From Euryodendron excelsum (taxonomy: Eukaryota > Streptophyta > Magnoliopsida > Ericales > Pentaphylacaceae), in assembly GCA_033060915.1 (NCBI GenBank), contig CM065389.1:19151501-19215500 (forward strand): DNA of 64,000 nt, in the 5' to 3' direction. Below are positions 1 to 11,300 of this stretch, piece after piece (position 1 is the first letter of the stretch; every line of letters starts with the position of its first letter). Under the pieces are notes generated by a model. It saw nothing but the letters and a program-made list of their open reading frames with translations, did no database searches and was not told where the DNA came from. The translations under genes were made by a program, and so were the position numbers.

Positions 1-720
1 GAAAGAAAAGGCTTTGAATGCAAGTTTTGAAAGTAACCTTCAATGCAAGTTTGAAAACATCTTTGAATGCATTATTTTGACAGCAACAATGCAATCAAAG
101 GGACCAAACACACACCATCTTAGGTTAAACTCAAAGAAAATCCCTGACACGGTGATTCTCTCTAAGACCTTCTTAGGCATGAATTGGGAGGTCCCTTGTT
201 TCAAGCATGTAAGAAGAGGAGGTAGAAGATAGGGATTAAAATAGAGAATAGCCTAAGTAGACTAGGAGGGAGAAGAGAGAGAGGAGGATTACATAAAAGT
301 AAATAGAACCCTATGTTGTTTTCTTGTTAGGTTAAATGCTTCAATAGAGGATTTGCTTGAACTTTGAGATGACCTTCAAAAGCTTCCAAGGGCTGGACTT
401 GACCTTCAATGAAGCTTAAAGACTAGGGTTTGAAGTGTATAGATTAGGGTTTGAGTATACGGATTGTATGAAGGCTACGATTTGAAGGAGATTTGAGAGA
501 ATTAGGGTTTTTGGGAAAACTCAAAGTTTACTTTTAGAGAGGCAGAGTTTTTGGAGTGATTTTTCAGATCCAGAATATGCAGGGGGGTGACCTATATTTA
601 TAGACAACCAAAAAACCTCTTGGCGCCTGTTGTAGTGGCACCATTCCCTTAGGAAACTTGTTAGGGCAGCGAGAAATAAATCTTTGACTCTTAGGATGCA
701 ACGTAAAAGATTTGGGTGCC
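1..720 (-). mobile_element. LTR L1, first segment (giant-LTR Ty3/gypsy family)
   Basis: This is part of a minus-sense LTR that starts outside the window. It matches 27,235-27,990 (L5) and 20,150-20,990 (L4) nearly base for base in places. A minus-strand TATA box (complement of ctatatttatag) lies at 592-603, which sets the orientation. The segment stops at 720, where the opposite-strand LTR L2 is inserted, and resumes at 5,364 with the sequence expected next. The small ORFs here are not conserved between LTR copies. L1 is probably the 3' LTR of element E1, whose 5' LTR would be L4; this is inferred from the order of parts. Confidence 0.8.
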
Positions 721-2347
721 TGTAAGCACAATATCTTTGCCTGCTTGGCAATCTCTGGTTTGTCCGGACTCATAGTCGAACCGACACAGACACATTCAAG
801 TCCAAATCAATTTTTCAGACTCAATCCAATCAATCAATCGTTTCGCGGGCCCGCTGGATCCAATAAGGCAAAATGACCAAAATACCCTTATGGCATTGCT
901 CGGTCCTGTTCCAGTTGGCACGTCTTCCTGAAGACGGTAAGTCCCTATTTCAATATCAAATTCAATTTCAAATCAAGTTCCAATTCAAATCAAATCCGGC
1001 ATGCCTTTCAAGAAAGTTAATCCTTTAGGCGATAAGTCCTTCTAGTTTACACGTTTTTTGAGAAAACTCTTCGGGACGGTAAGTCCCTTCAAACCCGTTG
1101 ACCACGATGGAACCCAAGTCCCTGAGATGGTAGAACGGTCCACCTTTGGCGCTTGCTAGCCTGCCAATGAATAATGTTCATTATTCAACACGTCTTTCGA
1201 GAAAGTTGATTCTTTAAATGATAAGTCCACTTAGCAGCTTCCCAAGATCAAGCAGTCTCTGGAATGAACGTGCACCGTCAGAGTGGTAGAAATACTTCGG
1301 AACATCACAACCGTTAGAGTGATAGAAATAATCACAAACAGGTCGACATAGGGAATTGCCAACAAACCCCCTATGTCATAGGACTAAATTTGCCTCTTAA
1401 CCGTGACATGTTTACCAAAGGACTAGATATCTTTGGAAACCAACTCGTCACAGACCATCAGAGAGATGGAAACACTCAAAATCTGGGTCAACACCTGCGT
1501 CTGCTAACTCACTTCGGTGGAAAATGACCAAACTGCCCCTTGGGTCGGCATGCTTCTTGAAAAAGTACCTAAGTCCTCAGAGCGGTAAGTCCACCTTTCC
1601 AAGATCGTCCCAAAGATGATCTGGCATGTTTAAGTGCCTTCTAGTCGGTTCTGGACCAATTCGGGGACCATTCAGTCAAAATGATCATTTTACCCCTAAG
1701 CATCCGAGCACATCTGGGAACCACAGCGGCTCTGGGTATCAAACCGGTTACCTTCCAAGGATGCTTCTAATAGTATTCTCAATCTTCTAGCTCCTTTTTG
1801 GAACATTTTGAATATATTCCGATAAGCCCGGTACAAAATGATCGTTTTACCCCTAGTGGGTTGGTCGCATTTCTCAACCACACCGACTTTGGGTATCAAA
1901 TCGACAATTCTCCAGAGCATTCTAAATAGTGTTTCCAACCTTCAAGTTCTCTCATGAGACATTCTAAGTCCATTCCGGTGATGTTCCGATCTAGTTGACT
2001 GTCTTACCCCTAAGGACTCGATCGACCACTTTGACAATCCCGACCTTGTTTTTCAAGTCTGTTACCCTTGTGACACTATTTTAAGAGTTTCTACCCATTT
2101 TTGGCTTAACGGACCATTCCTGGTATCTCGAAATATTTCCGGACCTTCCAGAGTCACTCCTAGTGGAGCCAAGCCAAAAATTATATGGTAGTCACTAATA
2201 CAGGCGCCCAAATCTTTTGGCTTACTTGTCAAAGGTCGAAAGATACGTTTCTTGCCGCCCTAAAAAAATTTCCTAAGTGGCTGGCGCCACTGCTAGTGGA
2301 AACTTTGCCCTAGCGCTACTGCAATAGGCGCTAGGCTAGTCTTGTGT

Positions 2348-2358
2348 CTATAAATATA
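2348..2358 (+). promoter_or_regulatory. TATA box of LTR L2
   Basis: The core ctataaatata lies about 1.63 kb into the LTR, directly after a cluster of GGCGCC-containing motifs (2,280-2,336). Equivalent boxes occur on the minus strand in L1 (592-603), L3 (11,399-11,412), L4 (20,801-20,811), L5 (27,862-27,873) and L6 (59,954-59,965), always at the same place in the LTR. Transcription would start about 30 bases downstream. Confidence 0.75.
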
Positions 2359-3009
2359 GAGCCTCCCCCTGCGTGAAAAGGGTCTACAAACTCAGTCCAG
2401 AAACTTGTCTTTTTGAATTACAGAGCTCGAAGTCTCTCCAAAACCCTCGCCTTTCCAGTCTCTCGAAACTCTAGCCTCCATGCACTTAACCTTAACACCT
2501 ATACACACTCCATACACTCATACACAAGTCTCCAAAGCTTCCATTGAAGACTCCAAGTGCTGCAACTTGGAAGCTCTCAAGGATCAAGCAAGACAAAACA
2601 AATAAAGCAAGCAAAACAAGGTAGGCTTTCTCTTTATGTTTATGTACTATTCCCTCTCTCTTCTTTCTCCTAACCCACTTGAGTTTTCTTCTATTTTAAT
2701 CCTCTATCTTCTACCCCCCCTTCTTGCATGCTTGAAATAAGGAATTTCCCGATTCATGTGTAGGAAAGACTATTGAAAGTTACCGTGTTGAGGGCTTTCT
2801 TTTAGTTCAACCTTAGATCATGTGGATTCGGCCCCCCTTGATTATGTCGTGAAGCCAATCTTGTATGTTCATGACCGTACTTGCATTATGCATGTCATAT
2901 TCATACATCTCTCCAAAATTTGTTTTCAAAAGTTGTTTTTAAAGTTTGCATCAAAATCATCTTTCAAACTATCATTCAAAATCTCTTTTTTAATCTTGTT
3001 TTCATAATC

Positions 3010-3300
3010 ACAATTTTAAAGTGATTCTAGCCATTCCATGGTTAGGGTTGTTTTAAGAAAGTGTTATATTGATTATAACCATTAAGGTTCATAGTTTGGG
3101 TGTAAACCCTAAATTGCTTTTCATCAAAACCACCATCTTAAGATGGTTCTAGCCATTCCATGGTTAGAGTCATTTTACGAAAGTTTGATATTCAATGTAA
3201 TCATATTTGTCCATATTTCAAATCCATGTTGTTTTGAAAACCACCAACTCAGAATGGTTCTAATCTTTCATGGTTAGAATCATTTTAGGAAAGTGAGATA
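3010..3300 (+). repeat. Tandem hairpin modules in the LTR leader
   Basis: Three units about 110-120 bases apart (near 3,023, 3,145 and 3,256) each carry ctagccattccatggttag, or a near variant, followed by a run like ttttaggaaagtg. Each core can fold as an 8-pair stem (one G-T pair) with a 3-base loop. The same modules occur at the matching position in L3 (10,530-10,690), L4 (19,880-20,160), L5 (26,925-27,210) and L6 (59,085-59,240). Confidence 0.65.
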
Positions 3301-5363
3301 TTCAAAGTTTTCAAAAGTCCACGTTCAAACTCATCTCCAAATTGTTTTTCAAACTCCTTTCCAAAAACTCTCTTCAAAAATCTATTTTTCAAAAATTCTT
3401 TTCAAACTCATTTCCAAAAGCTCTCTTCAAAAATTCACTTTCTAAAAATTTTCTTAAAGTTTCATTCTTGGAAATTCTCTTTAAAAGATCTACTTTCCAA
3501 AATCTCTTTTTCTTGGAGTCCAAGTCAAGTCCTAGATTCCATGGTTAGGAAACCGTAATTCTCTTTTTTAAAGTCGTGACTTCTTATTTCGCCTCAAATC
3601 ATAGGTTTTCAAAATCTCTATTTTCTACATCAAATCCTAGATTTCCAAAAAGCTCTTTTTCTACACCAAATCATAGTTTTCCAAATTCAAGATTTCTAAA
3701 ATTCAACATTTCCAGTTCCATGTCAAATATAATCTTTCAAATTAGGAAACTAAATCAAATCCTCTAATTTTAGAAACCAAATCAAAATCATCTATTTTTT
3801 GGAAATAAAATCTAATCCTCTACTTTAGAAAATAGGAATCAAATCTTTCTTAATTCAAACCTCTCCTAATTCCAATCTTTCTAAATTTCAATATTTCAAA
3901 ATTCTAAATCTTTTCAAAGTTCAAATCTTTCTCAATTCAAAACTTTCCTAAATTAAAATCTTTCCAAAATCAAAACTTTTCTAAAATGAAATTTTCCTAA
4001 AATGAAAGTTTTCTAATTTAACACTTTCCTAATTTAGCACTTTTCTACAATGGAACTTTCTTATTTTGAAACATTCCTAATTCAAAGCTTTCCAAAGTCC
4101 AACCTTTCCTAAACCCTATCTTTCTAAATTATTCCAAGTCAAGTGTTTTCAAATCAAATGAAATCTCTTTTTAAATCTTCCTTAAATCCAATTTTCCTAA
4201 TTCGAATCTTTCTTAATTCGAACATTTTCTAAATTCAACTTTCTAAAATCAAACCTCTTGAGTCTAAATCAAACCTTCCTAATTCAATTACATGTTCCAA
4301 TCCTAGGGAACCTAAACCCTAGAAGGCCTAAACACTAGCTAAACCCTAATCCTAAGTTAGGAAGTTTCAACTCATTTCTAAAACTCCTTTCTAAACCGAG
4401 GTGGTTTTCAACTTCAATCTAAGTCAACGATGTTTTCAAATTTCAATCTTTCTAAATCAAGTCCAAGTTCTTCTTCAAAGTTCCATCTTTTCAAATCTAA
4501 ATCAATTCTAAGGTTAATTCTAAATCCGAGTTTCAATTTCAAATCTTCTAAATCCAAGTTCAAATCAAACTTTTTAAAAACCTAAAATGTTTCTATTTTC
4601 AATCGGACTCTTATCCGAACTACGACTAACCTGATTCCTAAGAAGGGATACGTAGGCAACCCTTATGGGTGCGATCACAACCTTTTTCAAACTTCTAATT
4701 CCATGTTCTATTTCAAGTTTCTAATTCTAAAATCTATTTTCAAATCTCCAATTCTGATTTCTAAAACCTTCTTTCTAATCTCAAATCAAATTTTTCTTTC
4801 AAATCTATTTCCAAAATCAAAATCTTTTTCTTGCACTTACATATCATGTATCGTATAGTTCTTTTTTAAAGTGGATAGTTTTGGACATTTATTAATCAAA
4901 GATTCTGAATGAGTGAACCTATGGTGAATAGACATGTAGGTACCGTAAGGACGGAGTAAGGTGATGGCTTAGTGCTCATTCCCTACACGTAACCAATCTC
5001 TGAACCTATATCACTATTTTCAAAGACCAAAATGGAATTATTTTAAAAAATGGCTTAAATATTTCCAAAGGTTGCCAAACAACCTATTTTCTTAAAAACC
5101 CTCTCTTAAGGAAGTTTTCAAAACCTTTTCAAAAAATCCTAAATGTAATTTTCGGATTGTGCTTAATTTTAAGTGACCTAACTCACCTTAATCAAGTTAG
5201 GTGGTGACTCCAAACAATTTTCCAAAAGCCCTTAATCAAATCAATTTTCAATTCAAATCTAGTCACACTCGTCTTTCTAGGAGGATGAGTTTTAACGAGA
5301 GAGTATTGTATTTTTTCCACTTGTGTGTATTGTTCCTCGAGTGCAAAAAACCGAGGCGCGATA

Positions 5364-5772
5364 CCTGTCCTAGTGATTATCATGTAATTTTTGGCCTGGG
5401 TTCACTAAGAGTGACTCTGAAAAGTCTCGAAATGATCCAAAAGGTTTCGAGTAACCAGAGTAGGCCAAGAATAGACGAGAACCCCTAAAAGAGTGTCTCG
5501 GAGGTCACTGGATTGATGATCAGAGCCAGAATAGTTGAAAAGAGCGACTGGCCCACCAAGGACAAAATGGTCATTTTACACCGAGTTTATCGGAATGGAC
5601 TCAGAATGGTCTGAAAAGGCATTGGAAGGTTGGGAATATTATTAAAAGCATCCTTGGAAGGTAACTCGGTTTGATTTCCAAAGCCGGTGTGATTCTCGAA
5701 GGCGATTAAATGCCTAGGGGCAAAATGGTAATTTTGATCAGATGATATCAGAATCGATCTGGAAGCGAGTGG
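5364..5772 (-). mobile_element. LTR L1, second segment
   Basis: This continues L1 after the L2 insertion, starting cctgtcctag exactly where 720 leaves off in the other copies (for example 29,950 and 11,572). It contains the U3 repeat with the phrase 'gggcaaaatgg'. It ends at the insertion point of an unrelated solo LTR. Confidence 0.8.
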
Positions 5773-7604
5773 TGTTAGTCCAGGTGGCAACCCAAGAGGT
5801 GGATGAATTGGCTTTAAACAATAATTCAACAAATAATTTCAGATTTAAAAAATTCTAACTAAACATTCAAATAAATATTAATCAACTAATAATATTTGTA
5901 AATAAATGAAGGCAATTCAAACTATAAAGTAAAAGAGATAAAGAGAAGAGAATACGACAACAAGATTTATCATGGTTTGACTTTAAGTCCAAAGTCTATG
6001 TCCGCTCCCCAAGGCTTGTTCCTTAAGATTTTTCTTCACTATATCCAAACCATAAATACAGCCACTAGCCTTTTAACCCAAGTGCTAGTCCTCCTTTATA
6101 ACTAGTTTTTTCCACAGATGCTAGTCACAACCCTCTAACTAGTTTTTACATAGGTGCCAGTCACACCCAACCAAGTGATCTCTCACTCCAACGAGTTTTT
6201 ATACAGATGCTAGTCACACTCAACCCCTAGCTATTTTCCCTAGCTAGTCTCTCCCTCATAAAAATAAATAACAAGAATACAACCACTCTTGCTTACAAAT
6301 AAATTCTCTCCAAGAATAGATACGCCAATGAAACTCTAAAAAAATTTCAAGATAAAAGACAATTAAGCTCTTAAAGAATTTGTAGAATGAATATCACTTT
6401 GATGCACAATCTCTTGTTGCTTTTGTTATTATTTGTTCATCAAGTGTATCTCTATTTATAGATAAAGATAGGAGGATGATTTGTAGCTTCTAATGAGTTT
6501 ATAGTCATTGGAGAGCATTGGAAATATTTCTTCTGATTATGCTACTTGCTACCAAACAGGTTTTTGAATTTCTAATTAGATGCCTTCACTTCCACATCAA
6601 TTTTCTCCTTGATAGAATTCAAATTTGAAAATGACTATAAGAGAAAATTTATAGACATGGAAGTCAAATTTTCAAAATCTTAAGAATCAGGTCGTCCAAT
6701 AGTTAGATCAAATGTTATGATCAAATTACTCGAGTTGTCTTTCAGCTGACATATTTGAATTTCTGTACATCTGTATCAACTTACATAATCTTTTTCATAT
6801 AGCAAACGTTCAATTTTGAAAATCTCTATAAGACATGAAATGTAGATATGGACGTTATATTTCCAGCTCCATAGGAATCAAATCATTTGAAGATCAGAGT
6901 CAAAAGATATGAGTGAAATACTCAGACTGTCTCCCAGCTATCATATTTGAATTTCTGTTGCACTAAGTTTTCTTTCGCCTTGTGTTTCACACAGAAAACA
7001 TTTGAATTTGAAAATTCATATAACATATCAAATGTATATATGGATTTTAGATTTTCATAACTTCAAAAATCAAATCATTTGGACTTCTAGATCAAAAGAT
7101 ATGGTCAAATAACCATGACTGTCTCCAAGTTATTATATTTTGAATTTCAAATCCAATAAGTCACCTTTCAGATCATTTTTGGCCAAGAAAACATCCTTTT
7201 CATGAATACTTGATCAACACTATAATTAGACATTTGAGTTTTCTTTCCATCCCCATAAGAATCAAATCAATCTAGCGATTGGATCAAATGATATGAGCAA
7301 AACATTATGGTTGTATCATAGGATATATTTCATCGAATTTTCAATCTTAGAAAAAAATTATGTCCTCTAATTTTCTTCCTTGAATCAAGTTTTCTTAAAA
7401 CATGGTTCTCAAGGATTTAGATATTACTTTTCAAGTTTTGATCTCTCTTTCAAGTGCACTATAATCTTGCAAAACTTTATTACACCAACTAGACCAAGGA
7501 TTAAAAGTATTGAATATATTTAATCAAGAAAACATTTATAAATTAAAATAAGTTATCATCAAAATCATATATAAAATTCTATTTAAATAAAATTAGGGCT
7601 AACA
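5773..7604 (-). mobile_element. Unrelated solo LTR inside L1
   Basis: A 1,832-base block foreign to the surrounding LTR. It begins tgttagtcc and ends gggctaaca, matching ends of the TG...CA type. It is flanked by agtgg (5,768-5,772) and actgc (7,605-7,609), each one base from actgg, the sequence other copies have at this site (for example 12,288-12,292). That fits a decayed 5-base target duplication. The minus strand carries tataaatag (complement at 6,451-6,460), suggesting minus orientation. It has no coding capacity. The family is not recognised. Confidence 0.7.
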
Positions 7605-8305
7605 ACTGCAAGGCACTAGATCGTGCGAAATTATCATCTTTGGGACAATCTTGGGAGGGTGGGCTTACTGCTCTTAGGTCTTAAGCACTTTTTTTTAGAA
7701 GTGCACCTGTGGGGCCGAAGGGACAATTTGATCATTTTTCACCAGAATGGGCTAGTAGGCACTAGTGTTGACGTAAGTTTTGACTATTTTCGTCACTCTG
7801 ACAGTGTGTGATGAGTTGATTTTTAGAGGTATCTCATCTTCTGATAAACGTGTCATGGCCAAGGGGCATGCTCAGTCCCATGACGTAAGGGCTTTGTTGG
7901 CTTTACTAATGTTGACTTATTTGTGAGTGTTTTCGTCATTTTGACAATTGCGATGTTTTTAAGTGTTTCCATCACTTGGACGGTGTACGTTTATTTCGGA
8001 GATTGCCTAATCTCGGGAAGCTGCTGGATGGTCATATCGCTTCAGGGTCTTAGTTACTTTCTCGATCAACATGCCGAATAACGGACATTCTATGTTAGCG
8101 GGCTAGCAAGTGCCAGAAATGAACCAACCGCTCTACCATCTTGGGGACTTAGGTTCCGTCTCGGTCAATGGTTGTGAAGGGACTTATCATTCTGAGAGGT
8201 TTGTATTTTCTCAATAAACGTGCTATACTAGATGAACATACCATCTAAGGCTTGAATGTATCTGTATCAGATTGGGCTTGAATATGTCTGTGTCAATTTG
8301 AACCT
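7605..8305 (-). mobile_element. LTR L1, third segment, joined to L3
   Basis: The 5' (U3) end of L1 in minus sense resumes after the solo LTR with 'caaggcactag' and runs to about 8,305. The last ~100 bases of U3, including the TGTAAGCACC terminus, are missing. The sequence passes directly into 'ctttttgaaaaataactcc', which belongs near the 3' end of another LTR copy (L3). This is a deletion or recombination joint. Confidence 0.65.
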
Positions 8306-11300
8306 TTTTGAAAAATAACTCCTTTTTGGTCTTTGAAATCAGTGATCTAGGTTCGGAGGTTGGTTACGTGCAGGGAAGACGCACTAAGCTATCACCCTAC
8401 CCTGCCCTTTCGGTACCTACATGTCAATCTACCCTAAATTCACCTATGAGAGTCTTTAACTAACTAATGGTCAATCCTATCCACTTTGAAAAACAATGTT
8501 TGAAAAGAAACTCACATGATGCATGATATGCAAATGCAATAGAAAAGAAAGTTGATTTAGGAATAGATTTGAAAGGAAATTTGAAAAGAAGAATTTTATT
8601 TGATTTTAGAAGAGATTTGAAAACATAGAATTGAAATTGGAAAGTTTGAAAAATTAGAAATAGAAATTTTGAAATTGAAATTTTGAAAATAGATTAGAAT
8701 TTGAGATTTAGAAAGATTCTGGAAACCGCACCCATGAGGGTGGAATTGAAAGTTTGAAAAGTGTTGTGACCGCACCTATGAAGGTTGCCTACGTATCCCT
8801 TTAGGGGAATCAGGTCAGTCGTAGTTCAGACCGGAGTCCGATTGAAAAGAGATTGATTTGAAGAGAGAGATTGAATTGGAAATTGGATTTGATTTGAGAT
8901 TAGAAAAGGAGATTGGAAATTGAAATTGAGAAGATCGGACTTTGATTTGAAGAGATAGATTTGGAGTTGTTTGAAAAAGAGAAGGTTTGAGAAAACCCAG
9001 ACTTAGGAAAGAGAAGAGACTTAGGAAAGATTTGACTTGGCTTGGAAGATTTGGAAAGGTTAGATTTCAGGAGATGTTCGAATTAGGAAAGGTTCGATTT
9101 AGGAAAGCTTCATTTTTGGAAAGTTTCAAATTAGGAAAGTTTGGAACTTAAGAAAGTTTCAACTTATGAAAGTTTTGAAAATTGGAATGTTTTGAAATAG
9201 GAAAGTTTTGAATTTAGGAAATGTTTGAATTAAGAAAGTTTCAACTTAAGAAAGTCTTAAATTAAGAAAGTTTTGAGTTTAGAAAAGTTTTAGATTTGAA
9301 AAGATTTTGAAGTTTTGGAAATTTTAGAATTTGGAAAGATTTAGGTTTAGAAAGATTTAACTTAAGAAAGTTTTGAATTTAGAAAGCTTAGAATTTTAGA
9401 AAGATTTGACATTTAGAAAGTTTAAGATTTAGAAAGTTTTAGATTTTAAATTTTAGAAAATCTTAAAATTAGGAAAGGTTTGGGTTTGAAAACTTTGGTT
9501 TGAAAAGTTAAAATTTGAAAAGATGGTAGAATTTAGGAAAGGGTTGAATTAGGAAAGATTTGAAAGTTGAGTTTTAAAATTTAGGAAAGATTTTTATGTT
9601 CAAGTTTTAGAAACTTAAGGTTTAGGAAAGTGGAAAGTTTTGGAAGGATTTGAATTAGGAAAGAGTTGGATTTTGAAATTTAAAGAAAGATTTAGAGTTT
9701 AGGTTTAGGAAAACTTATGGTTTAGGAAGGTAGGAAATTAGGAAGAAGTGGAATTAAGAAAGGTTTGGGATTTGTTTCCAAAAACGGAGGATTGGATTTA
9801 GTTTCCTAAACGGGGAGATTGGATTTGATTTCTTAAAGGGAAAATTTGATTTGACAAGGATTTGGAAAGGAAGATTCTAGAAACTCTAGTTTTGAAAGTT
9901 TGGAATTTTAACGTAGAAAAGAGGTTTTGGAAATACGTATAGTTTGGGTGTAGAAAACGAGAGATTTTGGAAACCTAGGTTTGGGGCAAGGTTTGAAAAC
10001 CATATTTTTGGAAAGAAAATTAGGGTTTCCTAATTGTGGGTTCTAGGGCTTGACTTGGGCTCTAAGGAAAAAGTTCTTGGAAAGTGTGTTTTTAAAAACG
10101 AAGGTTTTCTAGAAGGGAATCCTAGGGAGGAACTTTTGGAAAGTGAATTTGAAGAGGGAGTTTTTGGAAAAAGATTTTTGGAAAGAGGGAGTTTTTGGAA
10201 AGTGTGTTTTTGGAAACATAGGTTTTGGGAGGAAAAATCCTAGAGGGGAGTTTCTAAAAGGAAGATTTTTGGAATGAGAGTTTTTTGGAAAGATTTTTGG
10301 AGAGAGTTTTTAGGAAGGTGAATCTAGGGAGTGTTTTTAAAAAATGAATTTTGAGGAAAAGATTTTGGAAAGGAGTTGAAAAAGAGAGTTTTGAGAAATA
10401 GATTTTGGAAGGAAGTTTTTTGAAAACAGTTTTGAAGAGGAAAGTTTTAGGAAAGTATGTTGAAAAAGAGATTTTTAGGAAGGGATTTTTGAAGAGAGTT
10501 TTTTGGAAAGTATGAAAACGTCTCACTTTCCTAAAGTGATTTTAGCCATAAGAGGGCTAGAACTACTTTAAGAAAGTGGTTTTGGAAAACAATAAGATTT
10601 AAAAATATAGACCAAAAGGTCACTTTTAATGTAACACTTTCCTAAAGCAACCCTAGCCAACAAAAGGCTAGAATCACCCTAGAATTGTGGTTTTGAAAAC
10701 AAGCTTTTGAAAAAGAGATTTGATGCAATTTTGAAAACAAGTTTGAAAACGATTTTAAAAATGAGTTTGAAAACGAATTTTGGAAGATGCAAGACTATGA
10801 CATGACAATGCAATTTAGGGTCGTGAACATACAAGGCTAAGGCTTCACCACATAATCAAGGGGGCCGGACCCACGTGATCTCTGGTTAGGCTAGAAGAAA
10901 GCCCCCGACATGGTGACTCTTTAATAGCCCAATCCTACACATGGACCGGGAATCCCCTTGTTTCAAGCATGCAAAGAAAGGGAGGGAAAGAGATGGGGGA
11001 TTAAAATAGAGAAAACCCAAGTGGATTAGGAGAGAGAAGAGAGAGGGGGGAAGTGCGAAAATTTAAATAGAAAGCCTACCGTATGTCTTCTTTATTTTGC
11101 GCACCTTGCTTGTCTTCAATCTTCGGTCTTCGGTCTTTGTCTTGATCTTCACCTTCAGTCTTCAAGAGTTGTCTTCAAGCTTTGGATTGCAGCTCTTCAA
11201 GTCTTCAAAGGATGGTTGAAGGCTAGTGTATGAGTGTATGGGGGAGTGTATAAGTGTATAGGAGGCTAGGGTTTGTGTAGGGTGGCTAGAGTTTGGAGAA

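Larger units (their letters stand above)
721..5363 (+). mobile_element. Solo LTR L2, inserted into L1 in the opposite orientation
   Basis: A complete LTR of about 4.64 kb in plus sense. It begins TGTAAGCAC and ends gaggcgcgata, a decayed form of the family end GGGTGCGACA. No internal region is attached: both sides are L1 sequence, so it is a solo LTR left by LTR-LTR recombination. A TATA box at 2,348-2,358 divides a U3 of about 1.6 kb from an R-U5 of about 3.0 kb. The R-U5 part (about 2,900-5,000) is strikingly poor in G and built of short degenerate units such as ttcaaa/tttcctaa. The 5 bp target duplication cannot be seen clearly; the left flank ends gtgcc and the right flank starts cctgt. 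Confidence 0.85.

Noticed and set aside
8870..10500. Dense short repeats that could be taken for a CRISPR array or a satellite
   Set aside because: The units are irregular in length and sequence, without constant spacers, in a plant retroelement LTR.
10034..10526. ORFs in both directions inside LTR L3
   Set aside because: They are low-complexity translations of purine-rich repeats (Phe/Leu/Lys/Glu runs) and are not kept in other LTR copies.
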